Source of the DNA: Planctomycetaceae bacterium
GTDB taxonomy: Bacteria; Planctomycetota; Planctomycetia; Pirellulales; UBA1268
DNA length: 43,015 bases
Direction: 5' to 3'
Assembly: GCA_902629495.1 (NCBI GenBank)
Contig: CACORA010000017.1
Location: forward strand, 1 to 43,015
The notes below the pieces were generated by a model. It searched no databases. It saw only the letters and a program-made list of their open reading frames with translations, and was not told the origin of the DNA. Shown here piece by piece: positions 25,606 to 34,879 of the stretch; the stretch's first letter is position 1; each line of letters starts with the position of its first letter. The position numbers were made by a program, and so were the translations under genes.

Positions 25606-27033
25606 CTAAAGATCATTTGCTCGTACAGAACGAAGCTTTTCTCCCAACGCTTTCTGCATGCGCAAGACGATTTCCTGATGTTGTGGTGAATGAATCAGAT
25701 TATGGTATTGCTCGGGGTCATGTTGCATGTCAAATAACTCTGCACCACCTTGAGAATCTTCACCATATTGGATGTATGCCCATTTTTTCTCACGAAGCAG
25801 AAAGCCTTTTCGAGAGGGAGCCACGCTAAAGGCAGCAGTCCGGACGGAGTGTTGCGGATTGTCAAGCAGATCGCTGATGTCTTTTCCCTGGACGTGATTG
25901 GGAGGAGTAAGCCCACAGAGACGTGAAACTGTTGGATACAAGTCAATTAATTCAACAAGGCTGTCACACACGGCTGGCTCCTTGCCGGGTACGGAGATAA
26001 TAAGTGGAACTCCTGCAGACTCGTCACGAAGAGATACTTTTGCCCAGAAGTCATGTTCACCAAGATGATATCCGTGATCACTTGTGAAAATCACAATCGT
26101 TCGATCTTCGATTCCCGCATCGCGAAGCGCTTGCATGACCTTTCCGACCTGTCGATCCATAAAACTGACAGATGCATAGTAGCCCCCGACGGCTTTTTTT
26201 TGACGGCGGATATCCATCTTCATATTGATACTAGTTTTGTAATTGATTCCTGCCTTGGGTATGTCGTCCCAGTCTCCGGGAAGCTTTTTGGGAAGTGTCA
26301 TCTTTGAGTAGGGAAGGAATGATGTGTAATCCATTCGTGGGGCCACAAATGGCACATGAGGGCGAACAAATCCCACGCCCAGCCAGAATGGTTTGTCTTT
26401 GTGAAGGTGAATAAGTTCAACGGCTTTTGAGGCAGTCTTGCCATCCGAGTGCACGTGATCCGTGCCATCCGCTTCTACCACAACAAACGTATTGCCTCCC
26501 ACAACAGGCTTTGTGCCATCAGGATTGTTCTCGAGGGTTTCTCCATCCCCAGGAGCCTTCCATTCTGGTCCTTGGCTGTTAAATCGTTCTGTCCAGGACC
26601 GCTCATCATCTGCCCCGTTACCACCATCTTCGATGCCTCCGGGAACTCCCATGTGAAAGATCTTGCTTACGCGGGCCGAATAATACCCATGGTGTTTGAA
26701 GTGCTCAGACCACATTGGGCGATCGCCGATTTGTGGCCGTGGGTTTTTATAACCAAGAACACCCGTTGCATGTGGGTAGTACCCTGACATGAAGGATGCG
26801 CGAGATGGTCCACAATAAGTTCCTTGACAGTAGGCACGAGTAAAACGTGTGCCCTTGGCAGCAATTGCATCAATGTGAGGAGTCTGACAAACACGATTTC
26901 CATAGCAGGACAATGCGTTGTAGGTCAGATCATCTGAAATAATAAAGAGAACATTGTAGGGCGGTGTCTGTGCCCAGAGTGCGCAGGGGATCAAGAAGGT
27001 CGAGAGTACAGAAAAAAATATGGCTCGCAACAA
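25606..27033 (-). CDS. Secreted sulfatase, iduronate-2-sulfatase-like
   Basis: 475 residues with a signal peptide (ending ...PCALWA). The metal site starts ISDDLTYNALSCYGN. The formylglycine motif is CGPSR with Cys74, in the context AYCQGTYCGPSRASFMSG that marks the iduronate-2-sulfatase-like group. Further marks are GFVRPHVPFVAP, SDHGYHLGEHDFWAKVSLRDES and the DLYPTVSRLCGL block near the C-terminus. The likely substrates are sulfated glycans. The annotated start is a TTG (27031-27033) with no clear ribosome binding site, so the true start is uncertain by a few codons. It lies 40 bases after the BBP7 gene and abuts the TlpA-like gene. An active enzyme needs a formylglycine-generating enzyme elsewhere. 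Confidence 0.93.
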   Translation of the reverse strand: MLRAIFFSVLSTFLIPCALWAQTPPYNVLFIISDDLTYNALSCYGNRVCQTPHIDAIAAKGTRFTRAYCQGTYCGPSRASFMSGYYPHATGVLGYKNPRPQIGDRPMWSEHFKHHGYYSARVSKIFHMGVPGGIEDGGNGADDERSWTERFNSQGPEWKAPGDGETLENNPDGTKPVVGGNTFVVVEADGTDHVHSDGKTASKAVELIHLHKDKPFWLGVGFVRPHVPFVAPRMDYTSFLPYSKMTLPKKLPGDWDDIPKAGINYKTSINMKMDIRRQKKAVGGYYASVSFMDRQVGKVMQALRDAGIEDRTIVIFTSDHGYHLGEHDFWAKVSLRDESAGVPLIISVPGKEPAVCDSLVELIDLYPTVSRLCGLTPPNHVQGKDISDLLDNPQHSVRTAAFSVAPSRKGFLLREKKWAYIQYGEDSQGGAELFDMQHDPEQYHNLIHSPQHQEIVLRMQKALGEKLRSVRANDL

Positions 27034-27068
27034 GATGGCACCGGGTTGTGAAGGGGGAAGTGAAATGA

Positions 27069-27096
27069 CTGGTTTAGAATTGATATTCTAAACCAG
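27069..27096 (-). terminator. Perfect 12-bp hairpin across the BBP7 stop codon
   Basis: CTGGTTTAGAAT and ATTCTAAACCAG (27069-27080 and 27085-27096) are exact complements around a four-base loop. On the minus strand the hairpin spans the last codons (Tyr, Gln, Phe) and the TAA of the BBP7 gene, and is followed by TCATTTCAC, only mildly T-rich. It may be a weak terminator or a 3' stabiliser that lowers expression of the downstream sulfatase. Confidence 0.55.
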
Positions 27097-28591
27097 CATT
27101 CACCCCTTGTGCCCAGAAACTTGTTGTCCACAGATTGCCGGTGTGCTTCGGATTGACTGCTGTGTCAACCTGATCGGTGACTCGTCCGACCGTGGTCCAG
27201 TAAATAAGGGAATAGCCGACGGAGAGCCGGAATTGTGACCAGATCGCATAGTCCGCTGTGACCCCAAATTCACCCATGCTTGCAAAGAGTGATCGATTGG
27301 AACCGAGGTTTGTTGTTTGGGCGAGGACACCACCTGGAGACGTACTTGTGACTGTCGTAACTGGTGTGCCCGTCGTATTTGTCGTTTCCGTCGTCGTGGT
27401 TGATCCACTGATCGCTGATCCGATCGTACTTGCACCGAGCGCAATTTTTCCCAGAAACTGCAGCGACCATCGATCACGCCATCGTTTTTCAATTAAGCCA
27501 AATTCTCCACCATAAAATTGAGAAAGTGTTTTGAAGGAATCTGAAGCACGATAGCCATTCAGTGGATACCCTCCCGGTGTTCCCGTTGAGATGACAGAAG
27601 AAGAATCGACTGTGAGTCGATCATCGAGCATGAGGTAGCGGAAGCCTCCACAAAGATAGCGGCGATGGAAATCTTCACCAACAGTGAGATTGGTTCGATA
27701 CAGTACATCGACGCTCCCAAACTGAGTGCTGAGTTGAGCATCAACGGACTGCTCCAAGAGATTTGGATCCAACGCTGTCACATCAGGTTGCGTAAGCGTT
27801 GGTACAATGACTACTTCAGGGAGTCCCGTTCCTGCATCAACATATGGTTGAGCAAGCCATGGATTGCCCCCAGTGGTAGACATGTTGAGTGTTTCCTTCG
27901 CCACTGCAAGGCCAAGCCAACTCGCTTCAATACCCCGTTCTTGCCGAGGGGTAAACCAAAAACCAGTTGTAAGACGTGCTCCGGAACGCATCGGTCCGCT
28001 AAAGTCGTTTCCCCCAAACAGTGTTGTTGTGTTGGCGTTGCCAATCACACCGATATCAGCAACGGGTGTTCCTGTTGGACTACTTGTTATCAGTACTGGC
28101 ACCGACTGGCCGGTTGTGGCCCAGACCAGGTATTCTGCTGAGAACCAGAGGCGTCCAGGAAATTCGGTTCGAAAGACTCGGGTATGATCGCGCGTACACG
28201 GCCGATGGTTTGGAGATTTGTGATAGGCCAGCTCGCCAGGTCCCATCCATTCTCGATCAACAAGATGCCGATCACAGCAAGCGCAAGGAGTTGGTTCTTT
28301 GCCCCATGAAATAAAGTCAGATGGTTGACCAGCATATCCAGGACTTCTGTACGGATCGAAACCAGCAGGAACCTGAGGCTCGTCAACTCTTTTCGGGGCT
28401 GGCCAGATGCTTCCAGCAGCTTCTTCCGCCTTGGTATCTGCCTCATCATCGATCGAAGAAGGATAGCCCAGTGGCTCAGGTTGACTGGTGAGTCCTACTT
28501 CAGCACATGCGGGAGATCGAGACAGGATAAGCGCGCAGCAGCACGCCGCTTGAAACCACACCGGTCTCGTACCGAGTCTTCGGAGCATCAC
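27074..28591 (-). CDS. BBP7 family outer-membrane beta-barrel protein
   Basis: 505 residues with a signal peptide (to about residue 30, ...SPACAE) and a barrel domain of the planctomycete-specific BBP7 family: RLWFSAEYLVWATTGQSVPVLITSS, RSGARLTTGFWFTPRQERGIEASWLGL, LCGGFRYLMLDDRL, and the C-terminal alternating strands ending NAGLEYQF with a terminal Phe, as expected for barrel assembly. A Cys-rich spacer (PCACCDRHLVD) and a Thr/Ser-rich loop (TTTTETTNTTGTPVTTV) are visible. It probably forms a pore or surface anchor in the outer membrane; the cargo is unknown. It is the first gene of a minus-strand run with a sulfatase and a thioredoxin-like gene, and is divergent from the TolC-like gene. 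Confidence 0.9.
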   Translation of the reverse strand: MMLRRLGTRPVWFQAACCCALILSRSPACAEVGLTSQPEPLGYPSSIDDEADTKAEEAAGSIWPAPKRVDEPQVPAGFDPYRSPGYAGQPSDFISWGKEPTPCACCDRHLVDREWMGPGELAYHKSPNHRPCTRDHTRVFRTEFPGRLWFSAEYLVWATTGQSVPVLITSSPTGTPVADIGVIGNANTTTLFGGNDFSGPMRSGARLTTGFWFTPRQERGIEASWLGLAVAKETLNMSTTGGNPWLAQPYVDAGTGLPEVVIVPTLTQPDVTALDPNLLEQSVDAQLSTQFGSVDVLYRTNLTVGEDFHRRYLCGGFRYLMLDDRLTVDSSSVISTGTPGGYPLNGYRASDSFKTLSQFYGGEFGLIEKRWRDRWSLQFLGKIALGASTIGSAISGSTTTTETTNTTGTPVTTVTSTSPGGVLAQTTNLGSNRSLFASMGEFGVTADYAIWSQFRLSVGYSLIYWTTVGRVTDQVDTAVNPKHTGNLWTTSFWAQGVNAGLEYQF

Positions 28592-28835
28592 AGTCTCTTC
28601 GGGAAATTAATCAGACTGATAATCTGTATCGGTTGTATTGGTTAGACGTCCTAAATCGAATTTAGTCCCCTACCTATGCCTTTTTGCCTATTTTTTCTGT
28701 CCTGCAGGATCGCTAAAGCCGGTGTAACTGGTACTCCGATACATCGATATCCAGGACGGTGGTCGTATATCCCATGGGGGTGTGCTGTCGTCTGTGTATG
28801 CACGGTGTGTCCGAACCCTGATCGGGCATTTGCCG

Positions 28836-31817
28836 ATGAGTGTGCTCAAAGCTTTCTATCTGAACGGATCCATCGTCTTCCTTGCTATTTTTGTTGCATC
28901 AGGAAGCGGATGCTCGCGTGGCCGTTACTATTCTCAGGCAGATCGAGAAGTCAATGTTTTGTTGGCTGAAAAGGCCTGTGATCCACGCTGGGCACTGCCG
29001 GTAAATCATAGTGTTCGTTCAGAAAAACAAAGCCGCTTTTATGACACCTTCAATGAGATTTTTCCTCCAATGCCACCGGATGATCCAACATCTCACCGGT
29101 ATATGCATTGTGTTGATGGTAAACATGGCTTTATGCGGTGGCACATTAATGGAGATCGAACAACGCTGGATAATCCAGAGTGGCGATCTCAGTTGAACGA
29201 TGTCGTTGAACTTACAGATACAGGATCCATTAAGCTTGATACCCATTCAGCCATGCGGCTTGCGTATCTCAATTCTATCGCGTGGTGGGATCAGCTGCAG
29301 ACGCTTTATCTTTCGGCGCTCGATGTAAGCACCGAGCGTTTTCGATTTGATGTTCAGTTCTATGGTGGAAATTCTACACGTTACTTGAATCGAGGATCCC
29401 TCAATTCAGCAGGTCAAGTCACGCAATGGGGAACTGATACCACTTTGGAGGCACGACGAGCGCTCGCGACAGCAGGTGAACTTGCGGTTGGATTGGTCAA
29501 TTCAGTTGTATGGCAGTTTGCTGGACCAAATCAATATAGCAATGCCTCATTACTTGACTTTAGTTTTCTTCAACCATTGCTTCAGAATTCAGGCCGTTCT
29601 ATTGCTCTTGAACCTCTCACGATTGTTGAGCGAACACTCCTTGCAAACCTTCGCAGGCTTCAGTTCTATCGACAGGGTTTCTATCTGCAGGTTGTTTTTG
29701 GAGCCGGCTCTCCGCCAGGTCTTCAACGCCGCGGTGGATTTCTTGGAGGCACCGGTTTCGCAGGGTTTACAGGAACAGGCGTTGGCGGATTCGGAAACCT
29801 TGGCGGTGTCTTTTTTGGGGGGCAAGGCAATGGGCTTGTTTCAAGTGGCGGAGGTACCGGTGGGGCAGGCTTTGCCAGTGGCGGTGCTGGGAATGTTGGC
29901 GGCTTTATCGGACTCCTTCAGGTGCGACAGCAGATTCGCAATGCGGAACAAAATTTGGCAGCTCAGATGAGAGCACTGGCACTCCTCGATGCCAATCTAG
30001 AAGCTGGTCTTGTCGGTGTTGAGCAGGTGGATCAGTTGCGACAAAGTGTTGAAACCAATCGTGCAAACCTGTTGCAATCAAAGACAACGCTGGCCAATCA
30101 GGTTGAAACGTTCAAGGTAAATGTTCTGAATATGCCCGCGGATACATCCATGGCACTTGATGAAGTGTTTATCAAGAAATTTCAGTTTATCAGTCCTGAG
30201 ATGCAATCACTGCAGAATGATATTGGCGACTTTCTCGCGGTGTATTCCTTTGGTGCAGAAGAGCCACTCAAAGAGGTTGATGACCCGCGTCAGGATCCAA
30301 TCGAAAATAATGAACAAGCAAAAAAACTTGTTCCACCAGCCATTGAAAAGAATCAAGAAGAAAATCTTCTTCTGCCGGTGCCAGAAGATAAAAAAGATGA
30401 TGCAGGCGAGCATGAAGAGCCTGATGTTGATCAACTACGAGATCAAGTTGATCAACATCTGATTGCATCAGCACTCGACAAACTCGACCTCCTGCGTGAA
30501 CGAGTTGAGCTTCAGACAGCAGATGTTGAGGCAGATCTCAATCGGGTGAGTACTGCCGCAGCGCTGCGGATTTCTGGAATGCGTTCAACAGAACGAGAGT
30601 CCTTTGATCGTGAAATGCGACTTCTGCGAGATGATCTGAAGCGAGTTGGCACGCTTATTGATGAGAATGAAAATGAAATTCGAATACTGGGTGAAAAACT
30701 AACAGAGGATAATCTTCGCCAAACAGGTGATTCAGTTGCAGAGCTTGTTGGAGAGATTGCTGCTGCGGTTGATGAAATGTCACTTATTCAGGCTCGTGCA
30801 AGAGTTGAGTCCATTACTATTCTTCCTGAGAGAATTGATCCGGATCTTGCTTTTGAAATCGCTCGGGCGAACCGGCTTGATTGGATGAACAATCGTGCAG
30901 CGCTTGTCGATCAATGGCGTTTGATTCAATACAACGCCATGTCATTGCTGGCGGGACTCGATTTGGAAATTAATGGCAATATGTCATCAACGGGAATCAA
31001 TCCAGCACGATTCCGAGCACCGACGGGAGTCATGGGTGGGCGGTTAGTGTTCGATGCCCCTCTCACAAGACTTCTCGAGCGTAATAATTTTCGCCAAGCA
31101 ATTCTTGACTATCAACAAGTCCGTCGTCAGCAAATACGCTATGAAGATCGAATCAAGCTGGCGATTCGCCAACTCTTAAGGCAGCTTGAACTGGATGAGC
31201 GAAACCTTGAAACTCAGCGTCGAGCAGTCATCATCGCGATTCGTCGTGTTGATCAGACAAGACTTACGCTGAGTCAACCTGCACCGCCACCACCACCGCC
31301 AAGTCCTGATGGGACCATTCCACTGGTTGATACAGCTGCAGGTCAGCTGGCACCTACAGCAACACTCAATCTCATTTATGCGTTTAACGATCTCAGAAGT
31401 TCTCAGGATGCACTAACAAGTATTTGGATCAACTACTATGCATCTCGAGCCTCACTTGCGCAGCAGCTTGGAGTCATGCAACTGGATGAAAATGGGATAT
31501 GGATTGATGAGCCGTTTACCATGGCAGAGCGAGCTGAGGGAGAAGATCTCTCTCTGCCACCGCCTGTTCCTCAGGAGTGGCTTGATCACTTGGAAGAGAT
31601 TGACCCACCACCACCGTTACCACGTGATGCTGAGATTGAAATAAAAGAACCTCCTGGAATACTCCCTAATATTATTGCCAAGGCATTACCAATTCTTGGC
31701 ATTGCCAAAGAACATGACATGGAATCAGAGCCTGATTCCGATACTGTACAGACGGTGTCTGGTGAGGACGAATCGCATGAATCACGGGAAATACAGATTC
31801 CCGCTTTCGAAAGGTAG
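28836..31817 (+). CDS. TolC-like outer membrane efflux lipoprotein with large insertions
   Basis: About 993 residues, twice the usual TolC length of 450-500. The N-terminus has a lipoprotein-like signal (hydrophobic run ending SGSGC). Two long helical regions typical of OEP repeats are visible (VRQQIRNAEQNLAAQMRAL..., and RVDQTRLTLSQ ... DLRSSQDALTSIWINYY). They are interrupted by a Gly-rich segment (29704-29912; GGTGFAGFTGTGVGGFG and similar) and an acidic segment (30253-30459). The protein would form the outer-membrane duct of a tripartite efflux pump with the adaptor and MacB-like genes that follow. The ATG at 28836 is chosen for the signal sequence; an in-frame GTG at 28782 is open too, and neither has a strong ribosome binding site. 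Confidence 0.85.
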   Translation: MSVLKAFYLNGSIVFLAIFVASGSGCSRGRYYSQADREVNVLLAEKACDPRWALPVNHSVRSEKQSRFYDTFNEIFPPMPPDDPTSHRYMHCVDGKHGFMRWHINGDRTTLDNPEWRSQLNDVVELTDTGSIKLDTHSAMRLAYLNSIAWWDQLQTLYLSALDVSTERFRFDVQFYGGNSTRYLNRGSLNSAGQVTQWGTDTTLEARRALATAGELAVGLVNSVVWQFAGPNQYSNASLLDFSFLQPLLQNSGRSIALEPLTIVERTLLANLRRLQFYRQGFYLQVVFGAGSPPGLQRRGGFLGGTGFAGFTGTGVGGFGNLGGVFFGGQGNGLVSSGGGTGGAGFASGGAGNVGGFIGLLQVRQQIRNAEQNLAAQMRALALLDANLEAGLVGVEQVDQLRQSVETNRANLLQSKTTLANQVETFKVNVLNMPADTSMALDEVFIKKFQFISPEMQSLQNDIGDFLAVYSFGAEEPLKEVDDPRQDPIENNEQAKKLVPPAIEKNQEENLLLPVPEDKKDDAGEHEEPDVDQLRDQVDQHLIASALDKLDLLRERVELQTADVEADLNRVSTAAALRISGMRSTERESFDREMRLLRDDLKRVGTLIDENENEIRILGEKLTEDNLRQTGDSVAELVGEIAAAVDEMSLIQARARVESITILPERIDPDLAFEIARANRLDWMNNRAALVDQWRLIQYNAMSLLAGLDLEINGNMSSTGINPARFRAPTGVMGGRLVFDAPLTRLLERNNFRQAILDYQQVRRQQIRYEDRIKLAIRQLLRQLELDERNLETQRRAVIIAIRRVDQTRLTLSQPAPPPPPPSPDGTIPLVDTAAGQLAPTATLNLIYAFNDLRSSQDALTSIWINYYASRASLAQQLGVMQLDENGIWIDEPFTMAERAEGEDLSLPPPVPQEWLDHLEEIDPPPPLPRDAEIEIKEPPGILPNIIAKALPILGIAKEHDMESEPDSDTVQTVSGEDESHESREIQIPAFER

Positions 31818-31853
31818 CCGAAGATCGGAATTAGACGGGTTTTTATGGACTGG

Positions 31854-31870
31854 TTCCTTTCCGGAAGGAA
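31854..31870 (+). repeat. Hairpin in the TolC-adaptor gap
   Basis: TTCCTT (31854-31859) and AAGGAA (31865-31870) form a perfect six-base stem around five bases, just downstream of the TolC-like stop. It is not followed by a T-run on the plus strand, so it is more likely an RNA processing or stabilising element than a terminator. The rest of the 136-base gap shows nothing more. Confidence 0.35.
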
Positions 31871-31953
31871 TAATGAAAAAGTGTCGATGTAAATAAAGCG
31901 GATATTGAATCCTCATATACTTCTTGCGACCTTTTCACTAAGTAGGGAACCTG

Positions 31954-33489
31954 ATGTCAGAGGCCGACTTGCCATCGACTGCCGCGTTGGCTGGTTCAGG
32001 AGCGGCATCCAATGCTGCAGCGATCACAGACCTTCTCGGTGATCCATCTGTGCAGACTGATCCTCACGTGAAGGATCAACGCCGTGGCCAATGGGTCTGG
32101 CTCGTGTTGATCATTTTCATGTCAGTAGTTGCTGTTTTTCTTTTCCCCCGTTTGACAAGTTTATTTGCTTTCACTCAGGGTGATAACAGTGTTGACCTGA
32201 CAGCGCTTCCAACACACCTTGTTGAGCGCCGTGATCTTGACATTACAGTCACCGCAGAGGGAAGCCTTGTGAGTGACGACAATATTGATGTCACATGTGA
32301 AGTTAAGGGTGGGGCAACCATTATCTGGCTTGTTGATGATGGTGCACAAGTAAAAAAAGGTATGGAAATAGTTAGGCTCGATGCTTTTATGGTAAATGAG
32401 TACATGATGGCTCAGCAAATTGACTATGAAAGGGCACGGGCCCTCATGATTCAGGCAGAAAAAGATTTTGCTGCAGCAAAAATAGCAGTTGAGGAATATC
32501 GTGACGGGATCTACAAGAAGGATGAACGTACGGCAGAGTCAAATGTGACTGCTGCAGAGGAACGACTCCAAGCAACAAAAAACACCTTGGCGTATGGGGA
32601 ACGCATGTTCCGCAAGGGATACATTACGCCTCAGCAACTAGAGGCCCAAAAGTCAGCCGTTGCTCGGGCAGAGTTAGATCTGGGAACAGCACAAATAGCT
32701 CTTGATGTTTTGACTCGATTTACAAAGCCGAAAATGTTGACAGAGCTTGAAAGTATTCGGGATGCGACAGAAGCTCGCCTTGAAAGTGAAAAAGCAGCTC
32801 TCAAATTAGAGAAACTCAAGCTCGATCGATACGTCACTCAGGTTGAAAATTGCACCATTAAAGCACCACAGGATGGAATAGCCATCTACTACAACACTCG
32901 AAGTCGTGATCAGACTACAGAAATCAAACCCGGAACAATTGTCAAAGAGAGACAGGTTATTCTTCAACTTCCAGACCTCACAAAAATGCGTGCAGATGTT
33001 GAAGTGCATGAGTCAAAAGTTGATGAAATCAAAATTGGCATGCCAGCGACTGTTCGTGTACAGGGTGAACGGTTTAAGGGCGAAGTTATAGCTGTTGCCA
33101 ATCGGCCAGAGTCCAATTGGTATTCACCGATCAAGAAATATGTTGTTGAAGTAAGGATCGATGGACAGTCTGATGCATTAAGGCCTGGATTTACAGCTGA
33201 AGCGGAAGTCATGGTGGCAGATTTACAAAATGTGATTGCTGTACCTGTCGCTGCTGTTCTTGAGCAAGACGGTGAATATTTCTGTGCCGTTCGTGACACA
33301 GAAAAAAGTGTCAAACGTCACGCAGTCACAGTGGGTTTGACAGATGACAACTATGTTCAGATTCTTGATGGGCTGAAACAAGGTGAAAGCGTTTTCTTGA
33401 ATCCGAGGCAGGTGTTGGGCGACCGGCAAACGGTCACTCAGAATGATCAAGAAGTAGAGTTTTCAAGAGATAAGCAATCACAATCGTAA
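31954..33489 (+). CDS. Efflux pump periplasmic adaptor (HlyD/MacA family)
   Basis: 511 residues. The cytoplasmic N-terminus (about 46 residues, Ala-rich) leads into one membrane helix (WVWLVLIIFMSVVAVFLFP). Then follow a biotinyl-lipoyl half (GGATIIWLVDDGAQVKKGMEIVRLD), a long helical hairpin of about 150 residues (ERARALMIQAEKDFAAAK ... LEAQKSAVARAELDLG), the second lipoyl half (CTIKAPQDGIAIYY) and a beta-barrel plus membrane-proximal domain (VRVQGERFKGEVIAVAN). It bridges the inner-membrane MacB-like permease and the TolC-like duct. AGGGA 5 bases before the ATG sets the start. It sits in an operon with the genes on either side. Confidence 0.93.
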   Translation: MSEADLPSTAALAGSGAASNAAAITDLLGDPSVQTDPHVKDQRRGQWVWLVLIIFMSVVAVFLFPRLTSLFAFTQGDNSVDLTALPTHLVERRDLDITVTAEGSLVSDDNIDVTCEVKGGATIIWLVDDGAQVKKGMEIVRLDAFMVNEYMMAQQIDYERARALMIQAEKDFAAAKIAVEEYRDGIYKKDERTAESNVTAAEERLQATKNTLAYGERMFRKGYITPQQLEAQKSAVARAELDLGTAQIALDVLTRFTKPKMLTELESIRDATEARLESEKAALKLEKLKLDRYVTQVENCTIKAPQDGIAIYYNTRSRDQTTEIKPGTIVKERQVILQLPDLTKMRADVEVHESKVDEIKIGMPATVRVQGERFKGEVIAVANRPESNWYSPIKKYVVEVRIDGQSDALRPGFTAEAEVMVADLQNVIAVPVAAVLEQDGEYFCAVRDTEKSVKRHAVTVGLTDDNYVQILDGLKQGESVFLNPRQVLGDRQTVTQNDQEVEFSRDKQSQS

Positions 33490-33544
33490 GGTGATGAGCC
33501 TCTGAATGGGGTGACTGTCACACGTCAGAGGGTGAGGCGAGCAG

Positions 33545-34879
33545 GTGAATAGTATTCATGTTGTTCAACAGATAGCTCTCGGTATTCGTAGCCTCATGCT
33601 GCACAAATTGCGTTCAGCGCTTGCAGTGCTCGGCATTTTAATAGGTGTAACGGCTGTTATCTGGCTTGTGGCAATGGGTGAAGGAGTAAGCTATCAAGCG
33701 CAGCAGCAAATCAAGGATCTTGGCGCCACAAGCATCATTGTGCGGACGGTCAAGCCATCTGAAGAGTCAGACAGCGAAGCGGGGAGCCGTTCAGGAATTA
33801 GTTATGGCTTGCTCAGGTCAGACTACGATCGAGTCATAACAAATGTTCCAACGATTACCAAAGCAATACCCATGCGTGAAATCACGCGTGAAGTACGTCG
33901 TGATGAGCATGCTGTATCAGCACAGATAATAGGATGTACTCCAGAGTATTTTGCACTTAACAGAATGAATGTGCGGCGAGGCCGGGAGATAAGCGACGTA
34001 GATTTGGAAGATTTGGAGAACGTTGTTGTCTTGGCGTATGAAGTAGCAGAAAAGCTATTCCCCATTCTTGATCCAGTAGGTCGGTCGATTCAAATCGGAA
34101 CAGAGTTTTATGTTGTCGTTGGAGTTGCAGAACCTCGAACGGCTTCGGCAGCAATAGGAGGAAGCTTTGCAGGTCGGCAGTTTAACCGTGATGTGTACAT
34201 CCCGATTACAACGTTTCGAACACGGATAGGCGATCGTGTGATTACGATTCGTGGAGGGACCTTTCAAAATGAAACCATTGAGCTTAATCAAATAACAGTA
34301 GTTGTTGACGCAATTGATTCCGTTGATACATCAGCCGATATCATTCGTGAACTCCTTCAGCGTTATCATAAGAATGTCGATTATTCAGTGGTTGTGCCAA
34401 AGGAATTGCTTGAACAGGCAAAAACAACTCAGATGATGTTCAACGTTCTGCTTCTCATTATCGCTGGTATTTCACTGGTTGTCGGTGGTATAGGAATCAT
34501 GAATATCATGCTCGCGACTGTGACGGAACGAACTCGTGAAATAGGTATACGACGCGCGCTGGGTGCAACAAAGGGAGAGATTGTTGAGCAATTTCTTTGG
34601 GAAACAGTTGTATTGTCTGGTATGGGGGGGCTGTTGGGAGTACTTGTTGGCTTTCTTTGTGGTCCGACGGTGCATCTTATGAGATCAGTATTCAAGAATT
34701 TTGCACCTGACATTTGGGTGTCCTTGCCTTCAACGATTCATAATCTTGAGCCACGGATTGCTCCATGGTCGATTGTGGCAGCCTTTGGTATTTCGGTTGG
34801 TGTCGGAATACTTTTTGGTATCTATCCAGCCAGGAGAGCTGCACATATGGATCCAATTGAGGCCCTGCGACATGAGTAG
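33545..34879 (+). CDS. MacB-like ABC transporter permease (FtsX family)
   Basis: 444 residues with four membrane helices: one at residues 20-45 (LRSALAVLGILIGVTAVIWLVAMGEG), then a large periplasmic domain (IIVRTVKPSEESDSEAGS onward), then three C-terminal helices, the last near GISVGVGILFGIYPARRAA. The FtsX signature RTREIGIRRALGATKGEI lies between helices 2 and 3. It ends in DPIEALRHE as MacB-type permeases do. In MacB the ATPase is fused; here it is a separate gene that overlaps this one by 8 bases. The start is a GTG with GAGG 7 bases upstream. It pumps an unknown compound or lipoprotein to the adaptor/TolC duct. Confidence 0.93.
   Translation: MNSIHVVQQIALGIRSLMLHKLRSALAVLGILIGVTAVIWLVAMGEGVSYQAQQQIKDLGATSIIVRTVKPSEESDSEAGSRSGISYGLLRSDYDRVITNVPTITKAIPMREITREVRRDEHAVSAQIIGCTPEYFALNRMNVRRGREISDVDLEDLENVVVLAYEVAEKLFPILDPVGRSIQIGTEFYVVVGVAEPRTASAAIGGSFAGRQFNRDVYIPITTFRTRIGDRVITIRGGTFQNETIELNQITVVVDAIDSVDTSADIIRELLQRYHKNVDYSVVVPKELLEQAKTTQMMFNVLLLIIAGISLVVGGIGIMNIMLATVTERTREIGIRRALGATKGEIVEQFLWETVVLSGMGGLLGVLVGFLCGPTVHLMRSVFKNFAPDIWVSLPSTIHNLEPRIAPWSIVAAFGISVGVGILFGIYPARRAAHMDPIEALRHE

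Noticed and set aside
28699..28710. Perfect palindrome TCCTGCAGGA in the BBP7/TolC divergent gap
   Set aside because: Ten bases is short enough to be chance and nothing nearby supports an operator.
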